From positions 1-64,000 of the forward strand of contig NZ_BNBY01000010.1 of NCBI RefSeq assembly GCF_014656195.1: DNA of 64,000 nucleotides. The letters are read 5' to 3'. The position numbers and the translations under genes were made by a program. The notes beneath the pieces are model-generated. The model did no database searches. It saw only the letters and a program-made list of their open reading frames with translations, and was not told the DNA's origin. This document shows positions 1 to 8,136 of the stretch, one piece after another. Position 1 is the stretch's first letter; each line of letters begins with the position of its first letter. This stretch comes from Kitasatospora xanthocidica. GTDB taxonomy: Bacteria; Actinomycetota; Actinomycetes; Streptomycetales; Streptomycetaceae.

Positions 1-148
1 CACGCCGCAGGAAATCGGGAGCAAAATTGGCCCTCGCACCCCCACTTCCGACCCGCACCGGCGCGCGGAACGGGCAGCGGAAGTGAAGAGGAAAGGGAAG
101 CGCAAGGGGAGAAGCACAACGGAGAGGGCCCCCGAGGAGCCCCGCCCC
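1..148. other. Window edge, no gene recognised
   Basis: I see no convincing coding sequence here. The plus-strand frame opening at 83 is a Lys/Arg then low-complexity shadow of the minus-strand gene that ends at 149. The stretch 125-155 is rich in G and C runs and could hold the terminator of that gene, but no clean hairpin stands out. Confidence 0.5.
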
Positions 149-442
149 TCAGGCCTCCTCGCGCCAGCCCTCGTGGTCGGTGGCGAGGGTGTCGAGGGCG
201 TGCAGCAGGGTGGGGGTCCAGCCGGTGTCCGGGGCGTCGATCACGACGAGCCACTGGGCGTCCTCGGCGTCGTCCTCGCCGGCGAGCGCGTCGCGCACGA
301 TCTCGAGTTCGCCGAGGTCGGGTTGGGTGGCGCCGAGTTCCTCGGCGACCTCGTCGGCGGCGTCGCGGTCGGGCAGGACGAGCAGTTGCCGGGCGTGCGG
401 GTCGTCGACGTCCGGGAGGGTGGTGGTGTGGTTGTCGGTCAC
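149..442 (-). CDS. Small acidic protein, possibly RraB-like
   Basis: A 97-aa acidic protein of unknown function, divergent from holA. The start is the GTG at 442: a -10-like GACAAT lies at 449-454, exactly six bases upstream, which fits a leaderless transcript. The sequence is rich in Asp and Glu, with segments DRDAADEVAEEL and WLVVIDAPD. Similar small actinobacterial proteins are, to my memory, sometimes labelled RraB-family regulators of RNase E activity; I cannot confirm that from sequence alone. No signal peptide or membrane segment is visible, so it is probably cytoplasmic. Confidence 0.6.
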   Translation of the reverse strand: MTDNHTTTLPDVDDPHARQLLVLPDRDAADEVAEELGATQPDLGELEIVRDALAGEDDAEDAQWLVVIDAPDTGWTPTLLHALDTLATDHEGWREEA

Positions 443-520
443 CCGCCCATTGTCCAGGCCGCCCGCCCGGGCCGATCGGGAGGGCGGGAGTGTCGGCGGC
501 CCGTGGGATGCTGGTAGGCG

Positions 521-1519
521 ATGGCCAGGAAGAGTGCACCCGATGACCTGCTCGCCCCGCTGACCCTCGCGGTCGGCCAGGAGGAGCTGCTGCTGGACCG
601 CGCGGTCGCCCAGGTCGTGGCGGCGGCGAAGGCGGCGGACCCGGACACCGACGTACGGGACGTGCCGCCCGGTGGCCTGCAGCCCGGCAGCCTGGCCGAG
701 CTGACCACGCCGTCGCTGTTCGCCGAGCGCAAGGTCATCGTCGTCCGTGCCGCCCAGGACCTCTCCGCCGATTCGGTGAAGGAGGTCAAGGCGTACATCG
801 AGGCGCCGGCCGAAGAAGTGATCGTGGTGCTGGTGCACGCCGGCGGCGTCAAGGGCAAGGGCCTGCTGGACGCCGGGCGCAAGGCGGGTGGCCGCGAGGT
901 GGCCTGCGCCAAGCTGACCAAGGCGAACGAGCGGCTGGCCTTCGTCAAGGGCGAGTTCCGCACGCTGGGCCGCTCGGCGACGCCGGAGGCCTGCCAGGCG
1001 CTGCTGGACGCGCTCGGCAGCGACCTGCGCGAGCTGGCGGCCGCCTGCCACCAGCTGACCTCGGACGTCGAGGGCACGATCGACGAGACGGTGGTCGCCC
1101 GCTACTACAGCGGCCGGGCGGAGGCGACGGGCTTCGAGGTGGCCGACCTGGCGGTCACCGGCCGGGCCGCGGAGGCGCTGGAGCGGCTGCGCTGGGCCCT
1201 GGCCGTCGGCCAGCCGCCGACCGGCATCACCTATGCGCTGGCCTCCGGCGTGCGCAGCATCGGCCGGCTGGCGACCACCGGGCGGAACATGCGCCCGGCC
1301 GACCTGGCCCGTGAGCTGGGCATGCCGCCGTGGAAGGTGGACCGGGTCCGCCAGCAGATGCGCGGCTGGACGGGAGACGGGGTGGCCGCCGCGCTGACCG
1401 CGATCGCCCAGGCCGACGCCGCCGTCAAGGGCGGCTCGGACGATCCGGCCTTCGCCCTGGAGCGTGCGGTGGTCGCCGTGGCCCGGGCGGCCAGGGCCGG
1501 TTCCCGCCCCGCCTACTGA
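521..1519 (+). CDS. holA: DNA polymerase III subunit delta
   Basis: This 332-aa protein has the length and layout of the delta subunit of the DNA polymerase III clamp loader, which opens the sliding clamp for loading. The N-terminal AAA-like region begins LTLAVGQEELLLDRAV and includes the conserved core around TPSLFAERKVIVV near residues 65-80. The middle has the lid-type helical part, and the C-terminal helical collar contains MPPWKVDRVRQQMR near residues 268-281. The P-loop is degenerate, as usual for this subunit. The ATG at 521 is preceded by GATGCT eight bases upstream, suggesting a leaderless or very short leader. Confidence 0.92.
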   Translation: MARKSAPDDLLAPLTLAVGQEELLLDRAVAQVVAAAKAADPDTDVRDVPPGGLQPGSLAELTTPSLFAERKVIVVRAAQDLSADSVKEVKAYIEAPAEEVIVVLVHAGGVKGKGLLDAGRKAGGREVACAKLTKANERLAFVKGEFRTLGRSATPEACQALLDALGSDLRELAAACHQLTSDVEGTIDETVVARYYSGRAEATGFEVADLAVTGRAAEALERLRWALAVGQPPTGITYALASGVRSIGRLATTGRNMRPADLARELGMPPWKVDRVRQQMRGWTGDGVAAALTAIAQADAAVKGGSDDPAFALERAVVAVARAARAGSRPAY

Positions 1520-1611
1520 CACGGCCGAGGCCGAGGCCGAGGGCCGAGGCCGCCCGGGCCCGCGGCCGGAGCCCCGGAGCGGCGCCCGCCGCCGACCCCC
1601 GCGGCCGGAGG

Positions 1612-2532
1612 CTACTTCCGCATGGCCCGGACGGCGTCCTGCGCGTCCGACTGCAGGGCGCTGCGCAGATCGTCCTTGGACGGCGGCTTGCCCTTCCCCT
1701 CGGTGTAGCTGGCCGAGTAGTTGATGTAGTACGTCATCCCGCCGTCGAGGATGTCCAGTTCGGCGTAGAGGCTGTGGTACTTGTCCGAGCCGTCGTCCTT
1801 GTAGAGGAAGTACGCCTCCTCGCCGAGCCCGGAGATGTCGGTGACCTGGTAGCCGCGGGCCCGGTAGAGCTCCTTGTTGGCCTTCAGCTCGGGCCCGGGG
1901 TTGACCGCCTTGTGCAGGTCGGCGCGCATGTAGACGGAGGCGTACTCGCTGTCGCTGTTGCCGCCGGTCCGCTTGAGGCTCATCGAGCAGTTCATGCTGT
2001 CCAGGGCCGGGTGCCGGTCGGTGTGGTGGGTCGGCGCGGAGGTGTCCGAGACGGAGTACGTCTGCAGCAGCTTGGTGGGCTTCCCGGTGGTGCAGAAGTC
2101 GTCGGAGAGGTGGTAGCTGCCGAGGCTGCGCGGCGAGGAGTCGCTGCTGACCATGCCGGGGATGACGATCACGGCGGTGGCCCAGCCGGCCGAGACGAGC
2201 ACGGCGCCGACGAAGGCCCAGACGGCGTTGCGCCGCAGGTGCCCCCCGGAGCCCGAAGCACCGCCTCCCGGTACCGACGCCATCCCCGGTGCGGTCGCCG
2301 CTCCCGGCGCCGCGGGCATCCCCGGCCCCGGAGGCATCCCCGGCGCCGCGGGCATCCCCGGCCCCGCGGGCATCCCGGGCGCCGTCGGCAGTCCGGGCGG
2401 CGGTCCGAAGCCCGCGGCGCCCGGCGCTCCGGCCGGCGGTCGCGCCCCCGGTACGGGCTGCGCGCCGGGTGTCTGCTGCGGGAATCCGTACCCCGGCCCG
2501 TTCGGTGCGGACGGTGGCGGTGGCGTCGTCAT
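1612..2532 (-). CDS. Pro/Gly-rich membrane-anchored protein, unknown
   Basis: A 306-aa protein with three parts. Residues 1-95 are a Pro/Gly/Ala/Met-rich tract with short repeats of the PGMPAAPGMPPG type. Residues about 101-126 form one transmembrane helix. The rest, about 180 residues, would lie outside the membrane and has cysteines at 147 and 182 that could pair. This layout is common among actinobacterial envelope proteins of unknown function. The ATG at 2532 has an AGGGGGAA ribosome site five bases upstream. It lies downstream of rpsT on the same strand but behind a strong terminator, so it is probably transcribed separately. Confidence 0.75.
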   Translation of the reverse strand: MTTPPPPSAPNGPGYGFPQQTPGAQPVPGARPPAGAPGAAGFGPPPGLPTAPGMPAGPGMPAAPGMPPGPGMPAAPGAATAPGMASVPGGGASGSGGHLRRNAVWAFVGAVLVSAGWATAVIVIPGMVSSDSSPRSLGSYHLSDDFCTTGKPTKLLQTYSVSDTSAPTHHTDRHPALDSMNCSMSLKRTGGNSDSEYASVYMRADLHKAVNPGPELKANKELYRARGYQVTDISGLGEEAYFLYKDDGSDKYHSLYAELDILDGGMTYYINYSASYTEGKGKPPSKDDLRSALQSDAQDAVRAMRK

Positions 2533-2620
2533 GAGGTTCCCCCTAGGCCTGGCGTCGGGGCGCTCCCCGCACCTCGATCACACCTGACCCGACCATAGCG
2601 GCCGGACCGTGAAACGCGAC

Positions 2621-2664
2621 AGGCGCCGCAGTGGCCTCCGGGGAGGAGGCCGACTGCGGCGCCT
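2621..2664 (-). terminator. Strong hairpin downstream of rpsT
   Basis: Arms at 2621-2639 and 2645-2664 pair over 19 bp with one bulged base (2652) and a GGGGA loop. Read on the minus strand it is followed by a short T-run (GTCGCGTTTC). It lies 133 bases after the rpsT stop. Confidence 0.8.
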
Positions 2665-2679
2665 GCCGTACAGATTCGT

Positions 2680-2789
2680 GCACCGCACCCGCGTGGCGAA
2701 CGCAGGCCGCGTGCGGTGCGAGTCTCGCGCGCCTCAGGGTCCGGGTAGAGGGCCGGAGCGTCCCGAGGCGGAGGGGGCCAGTGGCCCCC
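2680..2789 (-). other. Two further hairpins in the rpsT 3' region
   Basis: Between the rpsT stop and its main terminator are two more inverted repeats. GCACCGCAC at 2680-2688 pairs with GTGCGGTGC at 2711-2719. GGGGGCC at 2773-2779 pairs with GGCCCCC at 2783-2789 over an AGT loop, only 8 bases past the stop codon. They may act as extra terminators or as RNA stability elements. Confidence 0.5.
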
Positions 2790-2796
2790 GGAGGCG

Positions 2797-3066
2797 TCAG
2801 GCCTGGACGGCGGTGTTGACGCGCTTGGTGATGGCCGACTTCTTGTTGGCGGCCTGGTTGGCGTGGATGACGCCCTTGCTCACGGCCTTGTCCAGCGCCT
2901 TGGAGGCGGCGCGGGCCAGCTCGGTGGCCTTCTCGGTCTCGCCGGCGGCAGCGGCCTCACGGGCCTTGCGCAGAGCGGTCTTCAGCGAGGACTTGACGGC
3001 CTTGTTGCGCAGGCGCGCCTTCTCGTTGGTCTTGTTGCGCTTGATCTGGGACTTGATGTTCGCCAC
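2797..3066 (-). CDS. rpsT: 30S ribosomal protein S20
   Basis: An 89-aa basic, fully helical protein with the S20 pattern VANIKSQIKRNKTNEKARLR at the start and SKGVIHANQAANKKSAIT near the end. S20 is a primary binder of 16S rRNA in the small subunit. Length matches the family (about 88 aa). The start is the GTG at 3066; GAGG lies eight bases upstream on the minus strand. It is divergent from lepA with one small gene between, a layout common in actinobacteria. Confidence 0.97.
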   Translation of the reverse strand: MANIKSQIKRNKTNEKARLRNKAVKSSLKTALRKAREAAAAGETEKATELARAASKALDKAVSKGVIHANQAANKKSAITKRVNTAVQA

Positions 3067-3240
3067 GAAGGAGCCTCAGTCTGTCTAAAGGTTCTGAACG
3101 GGATCGCACCGGCGGCCGTCGGTCCAGCTGAGAGGGCATGCCGAGGCCAGGTGCAGCTGACTACGCTACCAGGGGGCCCACTCCCGCCCCAAACCGGCCG
3201 CCCGGCCCCGACCGCCCCCAAGCCGACCGCTCCCCAACCG

Positions 3241-3310
3241 GCCGTCCCGCGCCGTCCGCCCCCAAAACCGGCCGTCCCGCGCCGTCCCGCGCCGTCCCGC
3301 GCCGTCCGGC
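3241..3310. repeat. Short tandem repeat, unit GCCGTCCCGC
   Basis: The 10-base unit GCCGTCCCGC occurs at 3241, 3271, 3281, 3291 and, with one change, 3301. The last four copies are head to tail. It lies just past the stop of the ABM-domain gene (3320) in the rpsT upstream region. Confidence 0.75.
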
Positions 3311-3319
3311 GCCGACCGC

Positions 3320-3655
3320 TCAGTGGGCGGAGGCCGGCGGCCGGGCGTCGAGCAGCGGTTCGCCGTAGTGCTCGACCTCCGGGAAGGGGCGGTAGAAGTG
3401 GTGCAGCAGCGCACGCCACCGCTGGTACTCGGGGGAGGTGCGGAAGCCCTCGGTGTGGTCGGCGAGGGTGTCCCAGCCGACCTGGAGGAGGAAGCGGGAG
3501 CCGCGGCCCTCGTCGAGGCAGCGCCGGAGTTCCAGGGAGCGGAAGCCGCGCTGGACGGAGATCAGCGGGCGGGCCTCGGCGAAGGCGGCGAGGAACTCCT
3601 CCTCCCGGCCGGGCAGGACGTCGAGCAGCGCGCTTTCGAGGATCACGGGGGCCAT
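3320..3655 (-). CDS. ABM-domain (dimeric alpha-beta barrel) protein
   Basis: A 111-aa protein resembling antibiotic biosynthesis monooxygenase (ABM) domains: VILESALLDVLPGREEEFL opens a ferredoxin-like strand and helix, then GFRSLELRRCLDEG and FLLQVGWDTLADHTEGFRTS. ABM proteins are small cytoplasmic dimers, some oxidative or haem-degrading, many with no known substrate, so the reaction is not predictable. The start is uncertain: ATG at 3655, or GTG at 3646, which has a -10-like CAGGAT seven bases upstream. It is the last gene before rpsT on this strand but appears separately transcribed. Confidence 0.8.
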   Translation of the reverse strand: MAPVILESALLDVLPGREEEFLAAFAEARPLISVQRGFRSLELRRCLDEGRGSRFLLQVGWDTLADHTEGFRTSPEYQRWRALLHHFYRPFPEVEHYGEPLLDARPPASAH

Positions 3656-3834
3656 CCTGCCGCTCCGGGGCGGGCGGCGGGAAGGGTCGGACGGTCCCGA
3701 ACGGCGGCAGGGCCCGCGCTCGTGGGAGTATGGGAGGAACTATTTCGATCGGACGAGACTGTCCGGTCCCCGGGAAGCCGGTCAGCGATGACCCGGACAC
3801 CCCCGGCCCCGGACCAACGGAGAATCGGACCAAG

Positions 3835-5703
3835 GTGCCCGCGACCCCCAGCAATGTGCCAGAGCCCAGCCGTACCGACCCGGCGCTGATCCGCAACTTC
3901 TGCATCATCGCCCACATCGACCACGGCAAGTCGACGCTCGCAGACCGGATGCTGCAGATCACCGGCGTCGTCGACCCCCGGCAGATGCGTGCCCAGTACC
4001 TCGACCGCATGGACATCGAGCGTGAGCGCGGCATCACCATCAAGTCGCAGGCGGTCCGCCTCCCGTGGGCGCCGAAGACCGGCGCGAACGCCGGGACGAC
4101 GCACATCCTCAACATGATCGACACCCCCGGCCACGTGGACTTCACGTACGAGGTGTCCCGCTCCCTCGCCGCGTGCGAGGGCACCATCCTGGTGGTCGAC
4201 GCGGCCCAGGGCATCGAGGCGCAGACCCTCGCCAACCTGTACCTGGCGCTGGAGAACGACCTCACGATCGTCCCGGTGCTGAACAAGATCGACCTTCCGG
4301 CCGCCCAGCCGGAGAAGTACGCCGCCGAGATCGCGCACATCATCGGCTGCGACCCGGCCGACGTGCTCCAGGTCAGCGCCAAGACCGGTCTGGGCGTCGA
4401 GGACCTGCTGGACCACATCGTCGACACCATCCCGGCCCCGGTCGGCGTCAAGGACGCCCCGGCCCGCGCGATGATCTTCGACTCGGTGTACGACTCCTAC
4501 CGCGGTGTGGTCACCTACGTCCGTGTCGTGGACGGCCAGCTGACCAAGCGCGAGCGCATCGCGATGATGTCGACCGGCGCCACCCACGAGCTGCTGGAGA
4601 TCGGCGTCATCTCCCCCGAGCCGAAGGTCGCCGACGGCCTCGGCGTCGGCGAGGTGGGCTACATCATCACCGGTGTGAAGGACGTCCGGCAGTCCAAGGT
4701 CGGTGACACCATCACGTCGATGCACAAGGGTGCCACCGAGCCGCTCGGCGGCTACAAGGACCCGCGCCCGATGGTGTTCTCCGGCCTCTACCCGCTGGAC
4801 GGCTCGGACTACCCGCTGCTGCGCGACGCCCTGGACAAGCTGCGGCTCAACGACGCCGCGCTGGTGTACGAGCCGGAGACCTCGGTCGCGCTCGGCTTCG
4901 GCTACCGCTGCGGCTTCCTCGGCCTGCTGCACCTGGAGATCATCCGGGAGCGCCTGGAGCGCGAGTTCAACCTCGACCTGATCTCCACCGCGCCCAACGT
5001 GGTCTACCGGGTGATCATGGAGGACGGCACCGAGCACACCGTCACCAACCCGAGCGAGTTCCCCGTCGGCAAGATCGCCGAGGTGTACGAGCCGGTCGTG
5101 CGCGGCACCATCCTCGCGCCCAACGAGTTCGTCGGCGCGATCATGGAGCTCTGCCAGTCCCGCCGCGGCAGCCTGCAGGGCATGGACTACCTCTCCGAGG
5201 ACCGGGTCGAGCTGCGCTACACCCTTCCGCTCGCGGAGATCGTCTTCGACTTCTTCGACCAGCTGAAGTCCAAGACCCGCGGCTACGCCTCGCTGGACTA
5301 CGAGCCCATCGGCGAGCAGACCGCCGACCTGGTCAAGGTCGACATCCTGCTGCACGGCGACGCGGTGGACGCCTTCTCCGCGATCGTCCACAAGGACAAG
5401 GCCTACGGCTACGGCGTGATGATGGCGGGCAAGCTGCAGAAGCTCATCCCCCGCCAGCAGTTCGAGGTGCCGATCCAGGCGGCCATCGGCTCCCGGGTGA
5501 TCGCCCGTGAGACGGTCCGCGCGATCCGCAAGGACGTCCTCGCCAAGTGCTACGGCGGTGACATCTCCCGTAAGCGGAAGCTGCTGGAGAAGCAGAAGGA
5601 AGGCAAGAAGCGGATGAAGATGGTCGGCCGCGTGGAGGTCCCGCAGGAGGCCTTCATCGCCGCGCTGTCCACCGACGCGGAGACGCCGAAGGACAAGAAG
5701 TAG
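3835..5703 (+). CDS. lepA: Elongation factor 4 (LepA) GTPase
   Basis: A 622-aa translational GTPase that back-translocates or remodels stalled ribosomes. The open frame runs far upstream, but homology begins at the GTG at 3835 (VPATPSNVPEPSRT), 12 bases after a GGAG. G1 is AHIDHGKST, G3 is DTPGHVDF and G4 is NKID near residues 125-130. Then come domains II, III and V and the EF4-specific C-terminal domain with YGGDISRKRKLLEKQKEGKK, the positively charged tail that enters the A site. Length matches the family. A strong terminator follows at 5736. Confidence 0.97.
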   Translation: MPATPSNVPEPSRTDPALIRNFCIIAHIDHGKSTLADRMLQITGVVDPRQMRAQYLDRMDIERERGITIKSQAVRLPWAPKTGANAGTTHILNMIDTPGHVDFTYEVSRSLAACEGTILVVDAAQGIEAQTLANLYLALENDLTIVPVLNKIDLPAAQPEKYAAEIAHIIGCDPADVLQVSAKTGLGVEDLLDHIVDTIPAPVGVKDAPARAMIFDSVYDSYRGVVTYVRVVDGQLTKRERIAMMSTGATHELLEIGVISPEPKVADGLGVGEVGYIITGVKDVRQSKVGDTITSMHKGATEPLGGYKDPRPMVFSGLYPLDGSDYPLLRDALDKLRLNDAALVYEPETSVALGFGYRCGFLGLLHLEIIRERLEREFNLDLISTAPNVVYRVIMEDGTEHTVTNPSEFPVGKIAEVYEPVVRGTILAPNEFVGAIMELCQSRRGSLQGMDYLSEDRVELRYTLPLAEIVFDFFDQLKSKTRGYASLDYEPIGEQTADLVKVDILLHGDAVDAFSAIVHKDKAYGYGVMMAGKLQKLIPRQQFEVPIQAAIGSRVIARETVRAIRKDVLAKCYGGDISRKRKLLEKQKEGKKRMKMVGRVEVPQEAFIAALSTDAETPKDKK

Positions 5704-5733
5704 CCGAGGGAAAGACGTAACCGAGGCTGGCCG

Positions 5734-5763
5734 AAGGGCCCGGGCATCCCGCCCGGGCCCTTT
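5734..5763 (+). terminator. lepA terminator
   Basis: GGGCCCGGGC at 5736-5745 pairs perfectly with GCCCGGGCCC at 5751-5760 over an ATCCC loop, flanked by AA and followed by TTT. It could also serve the convergent gene ending at 5817. Confidence 0.88.
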
Positions 5764-5816
5764 CGCGTTCCCGGAAGGCGCCCTCGACGTCCGAGGGCGG
5801 CTACTCCCTCGGCGCG

Positions 5817-6899
5817 CTACTTCAGCGCGCCGAGGACGGCCGAGACGATCGCCGCCTTGGCCAGCCGCCCCGCGGTGCCGGTCAGGACGGTGGGCCTCAT
5901 CGCGTCGTCCGGGTGGACCAGCTGCAGCAGCCCGTCCCGCCGGCCGAGGCTCAGGCACTGCACGACGTACCGGAACGAGAACGGCTTCGCGGTGCGCCCG
6001 TCGAGCAGCTTGCCGACGTACTGGCCCTGCGGCAGGGCGGTGGCGCAGCCCATCCGCAGGGTGCCGATGCCGGGGACGGTGACCGCGGCGGCGTCGCCGA
6101 CCACGTGCACGTCGGGGTGCGAGACCGACCGCAGGTGGTCGTCGACCAGGGCGCGGCCGCGCTCGTCCACGGCCAGTCCGGCCTCGGCGGCCAGCGGGTG
6201 CGGTTCCAGCGAGGCGGCCCAGACGGTGAGGTCGGCGTCGATAGGGCCGGCGGTGGTGCGCGGGCCGTCCGGGGTGACCTCGGTGACGGTGGCGTCCTCG
6301 TGGACGGTGACGCCGAGCCGGTCGAGGACGCGCAGGATGTGGGCGCGGCCCTTGGGCGAGTAGATTCCGCCGACCCGGCCGGCCGCGACGATCCGCACCC
6401 GCCAGCCGGGGTGGGCCTCGGCGAGTTCGGTGGCGAGTTCGATGCCGGTGGCGCCGCCGCCGACGACGGCCAGGGTGCCGGGGCGGTCGGCCTCGCCGAT
6501 CAGGCGCCGCACCTCGGCGGCGCGCTCCACGGGGTGGGCGTGCTCGACGGCGCCGGGGACGTCGTGCCAGGCGGTGCGGCTGCCGAGGGCGTAGACGAGG
6601 GTGTCGTAGCCGAGGGCGGTGCCGTCGTCGAGCAGGACCTTGCGCCCGGCGAGGTCGAGCTCGACGGCGCGGGCCCGGCGGTGCTCGATCGAGCGGCCGC
6701 GGGCCAGGTCGCCGATGGCGGGCCAGTCGCGGCCGCGTCCGGCCGCGGTCTCGTGCTGGCGGATGCGGTGCAGGAGCCGCTCCTCGGGGGCGACCAGGGT
6801 GACGTGGTGGTGGCGTCCGGCGCCCTTGGCCGCGGTGAGTCCGGCGTACCCGGCGCCCAGGACGACGATCCGCTTCCGGTCGCTGGTGGTGCTGCTCAT
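5817..6899 (-). CDS. NDH-2-like FAD/NAD(P) oxidoreductase
   Basis: A 360-aa pyridine nucleotide-disulfide oxidoreductase-type flavoprotein. The FAD-binding GAGYAG lies at residues 15-20, a second dinucleotide motif VVGGGATGIELA near 146-157, and the FAD-closing VHVVGDAA near 262-269. The pattern fits type II NADH dehydrogenase-like enzymes, shorter than respiratory Ndh and without an obvious membrane helix. The gene sits immediately downstream of an ECF41 sigma factor gene on the same strand, and a matching ECF41-type promoter lies before it (6950-6976). It is therefore very likely the sigma factor's target, in the place where ECF41 loci carry a carboxymuconolactone decarboxylase, oxidoreductase or epimerase gene. 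Confidence 0.85.
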   Translation of the reverse strand: MSSTTSDRKRIVVLGAGYAGLTAAKGAGRHHHVTLVAPEERLLHRIRQHETAAGRGRDWPAIGDLARGRSIEHRRARAVELDLAGRKVLLDDGTALGYDTLVYALGSRTAWHDVPGAVEHAHPVERAAEVRRLIGEADRPGTLAVVGGGATGIELATELAEAHPGWRVRIVAAGRVGGIYSPKGRAHILRVLDRLGVTVHEDATVTEVTPDGPRTTAGPIDADLTVWAASLEPHPLAAEAGLAVDERGRALVDDHLRSVSHPDVHVVGDAAAVTVPGIGTLRMGCATALPQGQYVGKLLDGRTAKPFSFRYVVQCLSLGRRDGLLQLVHPDDAMRPTVLTGTAGRLAKAAIVSAVLGALK

Positions 6900-6949
6900 C
6901 TCGTCCGCCTCCGTTCGCTGTGCCCTCGTGGGGCGCTGTTCGGGAAGGG

Positions 6950-6976
6950 GACGACGTGGCCGGCCGGGATGTGACC
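6950..6976 (-). promoter_or_regulatory. Candidate ECF41 promoter
   Basis: On the minus strand GGTCACA (6970-6976), a 16-base spacer and CGTC (6950-6953) match the reported ECF41 consensus TGTCACA-N16-CGTC except for the first base. Transcription would start near 6943, about 45 bases before the oxidoreductase start. Confidence 0.7.
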
Positions 6977-7026
6977 GTGACCCGCGTCACAAGCTCACGC
7001 GGGTCAGAGTTAGCGGCAGGGCCGGG

Positions 7027-7935
7027 TCAGGGGGTGGCGACCGGGCCGATCCGGCGGAGCTTCTCGGGGTTGACCACGACGTACGCCTCGGTGATCCGCC
7101 CGTCGGCCACGGTGAAGGCGAGGACGCCGCCGACGGTCCCGGTGGCGCGGTCGTACCAGACCAGTCCGGGCTCGCCGTTGACCACGGCGTGGTCGAGTCC
7201 GCTGCCGGGGGTGAACCACTTGTGGACGAGGCCGGCGACCAGGCGGGAGACCTTCTCGGAGCCGTGGATCGGGCGGACGCCGGCGCGGACGATGCCGCCG
7301 CCGTCGGAGTGCCAGATCACCTCCGGGTCGAGGACCTCCATCAGGCCCAGGATGTCGCCGCTGGTGCTGGCGGCGGCGAAGGCCTCGACGGCCCGGCGGT
7401 GCGCGGCCTTGTCGGCGCCGCCGGGCCGGCTGCCCTCCTTGACCCGGCGGCGGGCCCGGGAGGCGAGCTGGCGGGTGGCGTCGGGGGAGCGGTCCAGTGA
7501 GCCGGCGATCTCCTCGAAGCCGACCGCGAAGACGTCGTGCAGCACGAAGGCGGCCCGTTCGGCGGGGGAGAGCTGTTCCAGGACGGCGAGCAGGGCGAGG
7601 GAGACGGACTCGCCGCGTTCGGCGAGTTCGGCGGGGGTCTCCGGGCCGTCGGCGTAGGAGACGGTGGGCTCGGGCAGCCATTCGCCGTAGTAGGACTCCC
7701 GGCGGGCCCGGGCGGAGCCCAGCTGGTCGTAGCAGAGCCGGGTGACGACGGTGGTGAGGAAGGCGCGCGGGTCGGCGACGGCGGCGCGGTCGGCGGCCTG
7801 CCAGCGCAGCCAGGCGTCCTGCAGGACGTCCTCGGCGTCGGTGAAGGAGCCGAGCAGCCGGTAGGCGACCGAGCCCAGGTAGCGGCGGTTCGTCTCGAAG
7901 GCGTCCGGGGCGGCCGGGGGCTGGTCGTCGATCAC
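7027..7935 (-). CDS. ECF41-family sigma factor (SigJ-like)
   Basis: A 302-aa extracytoplasmic-function sigma factor with the fused C-terminal SnoaL-like regulatory domain of group ECF41. Region 2 is around FTDAEDVLQDAWLRW (31-45) and region 4 around EEIAGSLDRSPDATRQLASR (141-160). The three group markers are present: WLPEP in the linker (86-90), DGGG (211-214) and NPEKL near the C-terminus (289-293; usually NPDKL). ECF41 proteins lack a separate anti-sigma factor and are controlled by their own C-terminal domain. I prefer the GTG at 7935, because TACCTT ends seven bases upstream and overlaps the alternative TTG at 7944. Confidence 0.9.
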   Translation of the reverse strand: MIDDQPPAAPDAFETNRRYLGSVAYRLLGSFTDAEDVLQDAWLRWQAADRAAVADPRAFLTTVVTRLCYDQLGSARARRESYYGEWLPEPTVSYADGPETPAELAERGESVSLALLAVLEQLSPAERAAFVLHDVFAVGFEEIAGSLDRSPDATRQLASRARRRVKEGSRPGGADKAAHRRAVEAFAAASTSGDILGLMEVLDPEVIWHSDGGGIVRAGVRPIHGSEKVSRLVAGLVHKWFTPGSGLDHAVVNGEPGLVWYDRATGTVGGVLAFTVADGRITEAYVVVNPEKLRRIGPVATP

Positions 7936-7969
7936 GGGCCCCAAGGTAGCGCCCGCGCGGGCGCGTTGC

Positions 7970-8066
7970 GAAGCCCCGGACGAGAGCTCCGGACGGGAAG
8001 ACCCGGAGGAGAAGCCCCGGGGGAGAAGACCCCGGACGGGAAGGGAAGCCCCGGACGGGAAGCCCT
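7970..8066. repeat. Degenerate tandem repeat near GGGAAGCCCCGGAC
   Basis: The gap between the sigma gene and the ABC exporter consists of imperfect repeats of a 14-18 base purine-rich unit (GAAGCCCCGGACG, GGAAGACCCGGAGGA, GAAGCCCCGGGGGA and so on). No gene or promoter is visible inside it. Confidence 0.65.
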
Positions 8067-8136
8067 CCGACGGCGGGTGCGGGGACGCGAGGGGCCGGGG
8101 CGGAGGGTCCGCCCCGGCCCGTCGGGTGGCGCGTGG

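Noticed and set aside
2665..2740. Possible tRNA or structured RNA in the rpsT 3' region
   Set aside because: There is a 9-bp stem but no cloverleaf, no T-loop sequence and no acceptor end; better explained as terminator-type hairpins.
3241..3310. CRISPR-like array
   Set aside because: The units are only 10 bases, head to tail without spacers; simple tandem repeat.
2863..3834. Upstream extension of the lepA frame
   Set aside because: It reads through antisense rpsT and a repeat region with Arg/Pro-rich low complexity; homology begins only at the GTG at 3835.
3643..6990. Long minus-strand open frame opposite lepA and running through the FAD oxidoreductase
   Set aside because: Antisense shadow of lepA for most of its length and an Arg/Pro-rich out-of-frame reading of the oxidoreductase.
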